Shown here one piece after another: positions 1 through 5,508 of a DNA stretch of 7,240 nt. Below the pieces are notes generated by a model that made no database searches, had not been told where the DNA came from, and worked only from the letters and a program-made list of their open reading frames with translations. The position numbers and the translations under genes are program-made. Location: assembly GCA_946544555.1 (NCBI GenBank), contig CAMNMI010000044.1:1-7240 (forward strand). The letters are read 5' to 3'. This DNA comes from an uncultured Rickettsiales bacterium. GTDB taxonomy: Bacteria > Pseudomonadota > Alphaproteobacteria > Rickettsiales > Deianiraeaceae. Within the stretch, counting starts at the first letter, position 1. Each line of letters starts with the position of its first letter.

Positions 1-100
1 TGCGCCGCCCGAGGCCACGCCCTCGCCGTTTGGCACCGCTACGCTCCCCCTCGCTCCGCTCGTCGGCCAAACGCGCTCCGCGCCTGCGCAACAAAATTTC
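1..100 (+). repeat. GC-rich structured palindromic repeat, copy 1 (may begin upstream of the window)
   Basis: A strongly GC-rich block in an AT-rich background. An outer stem pairs TGCGC (1-5) with GCGCA (86-90). A small hairpin pairs CGAGG (10-14) with CCTCG (21-25) around a 6-nt loop. An inner 8-bp stem pairs CGTTTGGC (27-34) with GCCAAACG (66-73) around a 31-nt loop. The tail AACAAAATTTC (90-100) follows the outer stem. The reverse complement of 3315-3437 has the same parts in the same order, and 25 of the first 26 bases are identical, so this is a dispersed repeat family. The left boundary is not visible. The element ends about 40 nt before the lipoprotein start codon. It resembles in concept the palindromic elements of Rickettsia and Wolbachia, but I do not recognise it as one of them. 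Confidence 0.85.
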
Positions 101-139
101 CTCTTGCAATCAATAAAACCCGTTTTACAGTGATAGCGT

Positions 140-856
140 ATGAAGTTGTTAGTAAAGCATTTTTTTTGTTTATCGCTTATTTTGTCAGTTATCAGTGCAT
201 GTAGTAGCTCAAATGATAAGTCAAGAGGCAGATTTTATGCTCCAAACAGAACACCCACTGTGAGCGATGAATTCCGTAGTGATGCTGACTTGGAAATGGC
301 AATCAATCAGTCATTTAAAAAAAGCCAAAAGTCAAGAAATAATTTAGAAGAAGGCCAAGCATGGGATGCAAACAAACAGATTGCCATAACAAAACAAAAG
401 GCCAAAACTGCACAACAAAAAACAACAACGGTTGCGAGTGTAAAAAAAGGTGATTGGCAATATGTTGAAAACCCACAACAAGCACAAAATAACAATAGGC
501 AGCAAGTGGTATATTCTGCATCAACAAAGGCACCTAATACAACAAATATCCATGGCAGTTATGTTGCGCCGCAACAAGTAAAAACACAACAACAAGCGCA
601 GTCAGCACAGACAAATACATATACAAAGGCAATAGGACAATATTATATCCAAGCAGGATGTTATAGCCGTGAAGAAGTGGCGTTGTCGCAGGTTGCAAAG
701 CTGAAAGCAAACGGTATTAGCAATGTAAGTATTTTAAACGAAGGAGGCATGAGTAAAGTCCGCGTGGGGCCATATGCAACCAAAGAAAGTGGCGCTTCTG
801 TCTTGAACAAAATGAAAAATCAACTCGGATTTGTTGATAGTTTTTGGAAATATTGA
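140..856 (+). CDS. SPOR-domain lipoprotein
   Basis: A 238-residue predicted envelope lipoprotein. Residues 1-20 form a signal peptide with a Lys-bearing n-region and a hydrophobic core. It ends in an I-S-A-C lipobox, so Cys21 would be the lipidated residue after signal peptidase II cleavage. Residues about 22-163 are a low-complexity linker rich in Gln, Asn, Thr and Lys. Residues about 166-236 match a SPOR domain: the opening YYIQAGCYS, a middle helix with VAKLKANG, then VRVGPYATKESG. SPOR domains bind denuded peptidoglycan glycans at division sites, so a role in cell-wall remodelling or division is the likely inference. No double-psi beta-barrel domain is present, so it should not be called RlpA. 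An in-frame stop three bases before the ATG (134-136 TAG) makes ATG 140 the first possible ATG start. It leads the gatC-radC gene string, with 62 nt before gatC. Confidence 0.85.
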   Translation: MKLLVKHFFCLSLILSVISACSSSNDKSRGRFYAPNRTPTVSDEFRSDADLEMAINQSFKKSQKSRNNLEEGQAWDANKQIAITKQKAKTAQQKTTTVASVKKGDWQYVENPQQAQNNNRQQVVYSASTKAPNTTNIHGSYVAPQQVKTQQQAQSAQTNTYTKAIGQYYIQAGCYSREEVALSQVAKLKANGISNVSILNEGGMSKVRVGPYATKESGASVLNKMKNQLGFVDSFWKY

Positions 857-880
857 CATTTATTTTGATAACTTTACTAA
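853..880 (+). promoter_or_regulatory. possible weak promoter upstream of gatC
   Basis: A perfect TTGACA (853-858) overlaps the stop codon of the lipoprotein gene. It is followed after 16 nt by TACTAA (875-880), a poor -10 with three of six consensus bases. The gatC ATG lies at 919. The -35 match is exact, but AT-rich DNA yields such matches by chance and the same hexamer recurs elsewhere in this window. The gene string may equally be transcribed from further upstream. Confidence 0.2.
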
Positions 881-918
881 AAGATAAATTAATTTTTGAT
901 TGATTTTGTGCGTGTAAT

Positions 919-1200
919 ATGGAAAACAAAGATTTAACAAAAATATTCAAAGCAGCAGGGCTCAAGCATGTTGACGAAGAGCTCGTCAAGGATGTTGCAC
1001 GCATTATAGAATGGCAACAGATTTTGAAGGAGGTCAATATTGAAGGCGTTGAGCCAATGTATAATACGCTTGGCGATAGTGCAAGATACATATCAAATGA
1101 TGATGTCGTGGCAAAAGAAACGGCAGACATCTTTGCAAATGCAACCGAAAAAGAAACAGATGGGCAGGAAACGTTTTTTGTGGTGCCAAAGGTGCTATAA
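919..1200 (+). CDS. gatC: Asp-tRNA(Asn)/Glu-tRNA(Gln) amidotransferase subunit C
   Basis: A 93-residue protein of normal GatC length. GatC is the small subunit of the cytoplasmic GatCAB complex. The complex converts misacylated Glu-tRNA(Gln) and/or Asp-tRNA(Asn) to the correct aminoacyl-tRNA, and GatC wraps around and stabilises GatA. The family signature is clear: an N-terminal helical part with the KHVDEELVKDVARI stretch, the central EVNIEGVEPM (residues about 38-47), then ISNDDVV, ANATEKE, and the C-terminal FFVVPKVL. An in-frame TGA at 901-903 leaves ATG 919 as the only ATG start. No clear Shine-Dalgarno sequence precedes it. In many bacteria, including alphaproteobacteria, gatA directly follows gatC; here radC follows after 8 nt, so gatA and gatB must lie elsewhere. 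Confidence 0.93.
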   Translation: MENKDLTKIFKAAGLKHVDEELVKDVARIIEWQQILKEVNIEGVEPMYNTLGDSARYISNDDVVAKETADIFANATEKETDGQETFFVVPKVL

Positions 1201-1208
1201 TTGACAAA

Positions 1209-2108
1209 ATGAAGAAACAAAACGATAGAACAAATTTTGATGGATTTAGTAATATTCTTGTAGATATAGAGACGCGCGATGCTGATGAAGTGCAATACGA
1301 AAATGTTTTGAATTCTGAAAATCGTTCATCAAACAATGACAATCTTTATGAAAGTGTGTTTGGGAGTAATGGAAATGATGACGTGAAACAAACTTCAGAT
1401 AATACTCAACTATTGGTAAAAAATAAATTCAAAAGTTATCATGCGGGACATAGGCAAAGGGCCAGAGATAGGTTTATGCGGGCACCAAGCATGGCTACTG
1501 ACACAGAGTTATTGGAATTGCTCCTTTTTACAATTATTCCTCGTGCAGATACCAAGGAAACGGCTTATTCTCTAATTAATGTCTTCGGCAATTTACGAAA
1601 TGTCTATAATGCACCAATACGACAATTAAACCAAAATAATGTTAATGGTGAAAATCTGAAATATGCTTTTTCATTGTGCAATGAAATCGTGACAAGAATA
1701 TTGCAAAATGAGATAGAAAAACGGACTGTAATGAATAACCCGGGAGAATTATTGAAATACTGTAAAGTTAAAATTGGATCGTTGCCAGAGGAGGAATTTC
1801 ATGTTCTGTTCCTTGATAACAAAATGCGACTAATCAAAGACAAAAAATATGGTATAGAAAATGTCAATGAGGTGATTTTACATGTTCGTGGAATAATACA
1901 AAATGCTATTGAACTGCATTCTTGCAATGTTGTTTTAATACATAATCATCCATCAGGAGAGATTACTCCATCACAAACTGATGTAGATACGACACATAAA
2001 ATAAGACGATCTCTGCGAAGCATTGGTGTAGAACTGATAGATCACATTGTTGTGTCCGGGGATAAATGCTATTGTTTTAGTCAACATTTTCTGTTGAAAA
2101 ATGATTAA
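1209..2108 (+). CDS. radC: RadC/UPF0758 family JAB/MPN-domain protein with N-terminal extension
   Basis: A 299-residue RadC-type protein, longer than the usual 220-250. Residues 1 to about 75 are a polar Asn/Asp/Ser-rich extension with no motif I recognise. The family N-terminal domain starts at about 78 with HAGHRQRARDRF, followed by ELLELLLFTIIPRADTK (100-116). The helix-hairpin-helix that normally contains a GIG turn is degenerate here (NNVNGENL, 143-150). The C-terminal JAB/MPN domain (about 175-299) carries the metal-binding pattern HNHPSG (His245, His247) and SQTD (Ser255, Asp258). Glu196 in EEEFHVLFLD is a candidate upstream catalytic Glu. The usual PRE(I/V) stretch reads VRGI (226-229). 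The family was once called DNA repair protein RadC, but its biochemical role remains unsettled. ATG 1209 lies 8 nt after the gatC stop, so the two are probably co-transcribed. Confidence 0.92.
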   Translation: MKKQNDRTNFDGFSNILVDIETRDADEVQYENVLNSENRSSNNDNLYESVFGSNGNDDVKQTSDNTQLLVKNKFKSYHAGHRQRARDRFMRAPSMATDTELLELLLFTIIPRADTKETAYSLINVFGNLRNVYNAPIRQLNQNNVNGENLKYAFSLCNEIVTRILQNEIEKRTVMNNPGELLKYCKVKIGSLPEEEFHVLFLDNKMRLIKDKKYGIENVNEVILHVRGIIQNAIELHSCNVVLIHNHPSGEITPSQTDVDTTHKIRRSLRSIGVELIDHIVVSGDKCYCFSQHFLLKND

Positions 2109-2137
2109 AAATTGACTATTAACCATAATTTAGTAGC

Positions 2138-3268
2138 ATGTCCGGCATGGGCTGGATAGCTAATTTATTCACAGGTCATAAAGATAATGACAAGGATAAA
2201 AAGGATAATGGCAAAGATAAGAAAAAAAGCGAAAAACAAGAACTTACTCCTGAAGAAAAAGCTAATGGTGCCAAAACAATACAAATATGTCTCATAATAA
2301 TATGTCCTTTGATATTTGGCACGTATTATCTCATTAAACAAGCGGTGACAGCAAATAAAAAGAAAAAAAATGAAAAGGCCAACAAGAATGGCAAACCACC
2401 AAGTCATATAGATAATCTAATAAAAGCAGAACAGCCGACACTCCAACAGAATAATTTGAATTCCGTCAAAAACAGTTTTGAAAATATCAACACAAATAAG
2501 CAAAATACTAATTACGAAGAGCAGCAATATGAAGAGCAACAAGCTTCAAATAAACAACATCAAAAACGAAATCAAAAAGGTCAGCAACAAGAAAATGAAG
2601 AGGAAGAGGAGATAGGGCAAGAAAATTATGATAATCAAGAAAAACGTAAATCTTATGTGCAAAATGATGCATTGGATGATGACGAAGAGGAGGAGGAGAC
2701 ACAGGATGTCCACCACGGGCAACGTGTCAATCGGAATAGTTCATACAGTGATGATGAAGAGGAGAACATGGAAGAAACATATGCAAGCACCAAAAATAGC
2801 TTTTCGAAAAATGAAAATTTTACAGATAACTATTCAGAAACAAACGAAAATCAATATAATTCATCCGAACAACAAAGTTTTACAGAAAATAATAACAAAA
2901 ACAGCAATAAGACAAACGAAAATGAGCTTTACAACCAATCATATGACAATATCAACAATGTAACGGAAGCAAACAATCAACGCAAGAATGGTTATCAAAG
3001 TGAAAGCGTAGGATATAGTGCAGATAGAGAAGAGGTAAATTATAATAACGAGAATTATATTGACAATACAAGGAATTATCAAGATTGGTCAATGGGCAAT
3101 GACCCACCACAACAATATTGTCAGGAAGATTTCAATCAACAATATGAAAATTATCCTGAAAAGGAAATCAACAACCAATCTGTCAACAGAAGATTGACAA
3201 AACACTATGACTTAAACACTTGCAACGATGCAAGATGCAAGCGTTGCGGAGGGTATCGCTATTACTAA
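2138..3268 (+). CDS. hypothetical single-pass membrane protein, Asn/Gln/Glu-rich
   Basis: A 376-residue protein I do not recognise. Residues about 11-46 are a Lys/Asp-rich charged stretch. Residues about 47-68 form one hydrophobic membrane segment (core ICLIIICPLIFGTYYLI). Both flanks are Lys-rich, so the positive-inside rule does not settle topology. Residues about 75-350 are low-complexity and probably disordered: rich in Asn, Gln, Glu, Ser and Tyr, with acidic runs near 154-158 and 180-187. The end is distinctive: Cys362, Cys367 and Cys370 in TCNDARCKRCGG suggest a small metal- or redox-active knot. It starts 29 nt after radC on the same strand; Met4 (ATG 2147) is an alternative start. It could be an envelope-anchored or surface-exposed protein of an intracellular bacterium, but that is inference. 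An unbroken frame with such long low-complexity composition favours a real gene. Confidence 0.7.
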   Translation: MSGMGWIANLFTGHKDNDKDKKDNGKDKKKSEKQELTPEEKANGAKTIQICLIIICPLIFGTYYLIKQAVTANKKKKNEKANKNGKPPSHIDNLIKAEQPTLQQNNLNSVKNSFENINTNKQNTNYEEQQYEEQQASNKQHQKRNQKGQQQENEEEEEIGQENYDNQEKRKSYVQNDALDDDEEEEETQDVHHGQRVNRNSSYSDDEEENMEETYASTKNSFSKNENFTDNYSETNENQYNSSEQQSFTENNNKNSNKTNENELYNQSYDNINNVTEANNQRKNGYQSESVGYSADREEVNYNNENYIDNTRNYQDWSMGNDPPQQYCQEDFNQQYENYPEKEINNQSVNRRLTKHYDLNTCNDARCKRCGGYRYY

Positions 3269-3314
3269 TTTTTTTTACTTTTTTCCTTTGTGAAATTACA
3301 ATACTCTTTTGAAT

Positions 3315-3437
3315 GAAATTTTGTTGCGCTGGACGGAGCGGGTTTTTCCATCCGAGCGGAGCCCGAGCGGAGCGAGGGCGGATAGAGCGAGGAGGTGAAA
3401 AACCGCGAGGGCGTGGCCTCGGGCAGCGCAACACTAA
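3315..3437 (-). repeat. GC-rich structured palindromic repeat, copy 2 (inverted relative to copy 1)
   Basis: The second copy of the element at 1-100, in opposite orientation. The outer stem GTTGCGCTG (3323-3331) pairs perfectly with CAGCGCAAC (3424-3432). The pairing continues outward as AAATT on both flanks with a 2-nt offset, giving terminal inverted repeats of about 15 bp. The inner stem GGTTTTTC (3341-3348) pairs perfectly with GAAAAACC (3397-3404). The small hairpin CGAGG (3406-3410) / CCTCG (3417-3421) is conserved. The loop contains an 11-bp head-to-tail duplication (3352-3362 and 3363-3373). The element sits between two convergent genes, where its hairpins might slow transcription from both sides. 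It lacks the T-run right after a stem that a classical intrinsic terminator needs. Confidence 0.88.
3352..3373 (+). repeat. 11-bp perfect tandem duplication inside repeat copy 2
   Basis: CCGAGCGGAGC occurs at 3352-3362 and again at 3363-3373 with no gap. Copy 1 of the element has this motif only once (GCTCCGCTCG, 53-62, on the other strand). The extra unit accounts for most of the loop-length difference between the copies (48 versus 31 nt). Confidence 0.85.
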
Positions 3438-4234
3438 ATTATATTAATATACGGCTCACCACGAAAATTCACCACATTATTAAACTTATTTTTACAAACA
3501 CTCAAAGTTTTGTTGCAACCGGCAAAGATTTCATAACTATCGCCAATTTCAATTAGTTTTGTATTTCTCAGGAGATAAACCTTGCCATCAACTTCATCCT
3601 TGATTTGCATGGTAATTCCGCGTAGCTTGCCACTTACAAACTTGATTGTTCCATATTTATAATATCCAACAGGCACATTCCTATTTTCTCTGTGATTTCC
3701 TATAATACAATCTTGGGAAATAATGTGTGATACAGTTCCACTTGCCTTGTATTGATTTAAATCAACTCCGCACTTTGCACTTCCCAAACACTCACGACAG
3801 ATTGGTGAAAATAACGAGCTATTTGAATAATTCAACTTGGCGACATTGGAACTAACAGTAATCTCCAACAAAACTCCATTTGCAGTGATATTATCTACAA
3901 ACCCACTGAATATTGCTACGATATTTTGACAGATGATATTATCCGCATCCATAACATGATTTCTTGCATCAATGGCCGCCAAATATACTACAATTTTGGC
4001 ATTCAAGAGCCGTTCCAATTCAATATTATCCTTGTTGATGAACCGAATTGTTATATTATCAATCCTCTCCAAATCATTGAAAGACATGTCATCAATAAAC
4101 TGGCAGCTTTTGTATATCTTATCATTAAAAACAACATTTTTGTCGCAAGATGTAAAGCTGATGGTCTCGGCATTTGTTGCAAAGTCAATCAGATAAAACT
4201 TGGCATTGTCGTTTTGTGCGTTTGGTATAAACAT
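3434..4234 (-). CDS. DUF2163 / BR0599-family phage or GTA tail hub protein
   Basis: A 266-residue protein from ATG 4234. A TTG at 4276 would add 14 residues and overlap the upstream gene by 35 nt. It matches the DUF2163 family (TIGR02218), the equivalent of Rhodobacter capsulatus GTA gene g13, the baseplate hub. Numbered from ATG 4234, an N-terminal beta-rich domain with KFYLIDF and VFNDKIYKSC leads to SPICRECLGSAKCGVD (144-157). The C-terminal part has AGCNKTLSVCKNKF and VNFRGEP (238-261). Cys146, Cys155, Cys240 and Cys247 match the four family cysteines that, to my knowledge, hold an iron-sulfur cluster in the RcGTA hub; Cys149 is extra. The protein ends at NFRGEPYINII, where relatives usually continue with a short PG(x)D-type tail, and its TAG stop touches repeat copy 2. 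It follows the DUF2460 gene by 7 nt. Probably a relic or reduced GTA module, though the frame and key cysteines are intact. Confidence 0.87.
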   Translation of the reverse strand: MFIPNAQNDNAKFYLIDFATNAETISFTSCDKNVVFNDKIYKSCQFIDDMSFNDLERIDNITIRFINKDNIELERLLNAKIVVYLAAIDARNHVMDADNIICQNIVAIFSGFVDNITANGVLLEITVSSNVAKLNYSNSSLFSPICRECLGSAKCGVDLNQYKASGTVSHIISQDCIIGNHRENRNVPVGYYKYGTIKFVSGKLRGITMQIKDEVDGKVYLLRNTKLIEIGDSYEIFAGCNKTLSVCKNKFNNVVNFRGEPYINII

Positions 4235-4241
4235 AAAGATA

Positions 4242-4838
4242 CTATAAAACCACTTCTTCCAGAGCGAGCTCGTCAATTTCCACCTTATTAAAACTACGTG
4301 GCTGGAATTTCAATTCATCACTGCAAAAATGTACGTGCACCATGAAATCTGCCGTTATGCTTATCACGCTTCCATTGGATGGAATATGTTCTTCGCCAAA
4401 TGTAATAAGTCCATTTTGGATTGTGTAATTATCAGAAGAAATGGCATTTCCATCTACAAAAACAATTGCATTAGAGACATTATACACGGCGCGCTTGAAA
4501 GAATAACTTTCATATGCATAATTCTTGTAGATTTGAAACTTCGCCTGCTCGCCGTCTGCGGTGCATAAAAACTGGTTATCAATGTGGTTGTCTCGCACAT
4601 CAAGGAAATCAAACGCACATGCCCGCCCATTGCAAAGCATAAACAGTGTCTGCACCTTTGCAAAAGCCTCGCACGAGCAAAACTTGTGATTGAGATTATA
4701 ACGCAATCGTGGCGCGAACCAGTTATTCTGCGCCGATATCTGCCTATTTTTTATGTCTGCGATACACGTTGAAAACTCCATCGTTCTGTCAAACATGCTA
4801 ACTAATTCCTCAGGAAATGATATATCTAAGTGGGTCAT
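4242..4838 (-). CDS. DUF2460-family phage or GTA distal tail protein
   Basis: A 198-residue protein from ATG 4838, matching the DUF2460 family (TIGR02217), the equivalent of R. capsulatus GTA gene g12 (distal tail protein). Family features in order, numbered from ATG 4838: the opening DISFPEELVS, an arginine-containing APRLRYNLNH (43-52), a helix then FDFLDVRDN (76-84), a beta-rich middle with AKFQIYKNY, IVFVDGNAI and GLITFGEE, then FMVHVHFCSDEL (165-176), and a C-terminal VEIDELALEEV. A TTG at 4895 would add 19 residues and has AGGAGAA 12 nt upstream, but family members start close to the FP motif, so the ATG is preferred. The gene precedes the DUF2163 gene by 7 nt, as g12 precedes g13. No peptidase (g14) or large fibre gene (g15) follows within the window. 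Confidence 0.83.
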   Translation of the reverse strand: MTHLDISFPEELVSMFDRTMEFSTCIADIKNRQISAQNNWFAPRLRYNLNHKFCSCEAFAKVQTLFMLCNGRACAFDFLDVRDNHIDNQFLCTADGEQAKFQIYKNYAYESYSFKRAVYNVSNAIVFVDGNAISSDNYTIQNGLITFGEEHIPSNGSVISITADFMVHVHFCSDELKFQPRSFNKVEIDELALEEVVL

Positions 4839-4888
4839 GATTGATGGATATGAGTAGTTTTGTTGAGAGGGAAGACAAAAATCTTCAC

Positions 4889-4919
4889 TTGACAAATAAA
4901 ACTGCTATTCTCCTGTTAG
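4889..4919 (+). promoter_or_regulatory. possible promoter of the peroxiredoxin gene
   Basis: A perfect TTGACA (4889-4894) lies 35 nt before the peroxiredoxin ATG, in the gap between divergent genes. The best -10 I can see is TGTTAG (4914-4919) at a long 19-nt spacing, so the call is weak. This -35 overlaps the TTG that could serve as an upstream start for the DUF2460 gene on the other strand. No palindrome resembling a known peroxide-regulator operator is evident. Confidence 0.22.
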
Positions 4920-4929
4920 TTGATTTTAT

Positions 4930-5469
4930 ATGCTTTCAATCAACGACAAAATGCCTGACTTTGCACTAAATGCAATGGTTAATCCAAAATCTTTTGATGC
5001 ATTCAAGGTAATCAGCAATAAGGACTACGAAGGGAAATGGTATTGTGTTTTCTTCTGGCCGGCAGATTTTACATTTGTTTGTCCTACTGAAATTGCAGAG
5101 TTTGGTCGTAAAGAGGAAGAATTCAAAAAACACAACTGTGCGGTGCTTGGATGCAGTGTTGACAATGTTTATTCCCACTTGGCTTGGCATCAGGATAACA
5201 AATTGTTGAATGAAAATGTAAAATTCCCAATGTTGAGTGATATAAAACATGAGCTCTCAACTGCACTTGGTGTGCTGAACGCAGATGGAGTTGCTGACCG
5301 TGCTACATTTATCGTCAATCCAGAAGGTCTTATCAAGTTTGCTTCTGTGACAGATGGAAAGGTTGGGCGTAATGTTGACGAAGTTTTGCGTGTGCTGAGC
5401 GCCCTTCAAACGGATGGACTTACACCTTGCGGATGGAAACCAGGAGAGAAGTTGCTGGAAGTGAAGTAA
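4930..5469 (+). CDS. typical 2-Cys peroxiredoxin (AhpC/TSA family)
   Basis: A 179-residue cytoplasmic thiol peroxidase that reduces hydrogen peroxide and organic hydroperoxides. The active site is PADFTFVCPTE, with peroxidatic Cys51 and conserved Pro44 and Thr48. Arg124 in DRATFIVNPEG is a further active-site residue, and HLAWH (83-87) holds the conserved Trp. The resolving cysteine is Cys167 in TPCGWKPGE, so the enzyme should form the inter-subunit disulfide of the typical 2-Cys class and be recycled by thioredoxin or an AhpD/AhpF-like partner; none is encoded here. The chain ends shortly after this motif, without a C-terminal YF helix. In-frame TGA at 4921-4923 fixes ATG 4930 as start. It is transcribed away from the tail genes and converges on tatD with a 39-nt gap that shows no terminator. 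Confidence 0.93.
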   Translation: MLSINDKMPDFALNAMVNPKSFDAFKVISNKDYEGKWYCVFFWPADFTFVCPTEIAEFGRKEEEFKKHNCAVLGCSVDNVYSHLAWHQDNKLLNENVKFPMLSDIKHELSTALGVLNADGVADRATFIVNPEGLIKFASVTDGKVGRNVDEVLRVLSALQTDGLTPCGWKPGEKLLEVK

Positions 5470-5508
5470 AACTTGCAGAAGCTCATACAATATCAAACAT
5501 GATAAGTC

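Noticed and set aside
115..126. Short palindrome AAAACCCGTTTT upstream of the lipoprotein gene as an operator
   Set aside because: A 5-bp arm of A and T runs is expected by chance in this AT-rich DNA and has no second copy nearby.
717..1342. Antisense open frames over gatC and the start of radC (192 and 102 codons)
   Set aside because: They lie opposite two clearly recognised genes and show no protein family features.
2628..2963. Plus-strand 111-codon frame inside the unknown gene
   Set aside because: It is a Met/Lys/Thr-rich frame shift shadow of the low-complexity coding region at 2138-3268.
3222..3276. Possible intrinsic terminator: GCAACG (3222-3227) pairs with CGTTGC (3242-3247), with a T8 run at 3269-3276
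   Set aside because: The stem is only 6 bp, lies inside the coding end, has a 14-nt loop, and the T-run begins 21 nt after the stem, so it does not fit a rho-independent terminator.
3183..3434. A minus-strand open frame of 83 codons running through repeat copy 2, Arg/Pro-rich at its start
   Set aside because: Its N-terminal half is just the translated GC-rich repeat, it starts at a GTG inside the repeat, and the rest is antisense to the unknown gene at 2138-3268.
853..4894. TTGAC(A/T) occurs at four gene junctions (853, 1201, 2112, 4889), suggesting a shared element
   Set aside because: The same hexamer also occurs inside genes (for example near 3059, 3194 and 5159), and at 1201 it is 2 nt from a start codon, so it is best explained by AT-rich composition.
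4839..4895. TTG start at 4895 for the DUF2460 gene, supported by AGGAGAA upstream
   Set aside because: Family members begin close to the FP motif that follows ATG 4838, the spacing of the SD-like sequence is long, and the region overlaps the candidate -35 of the divergent gene. It is not excluded.
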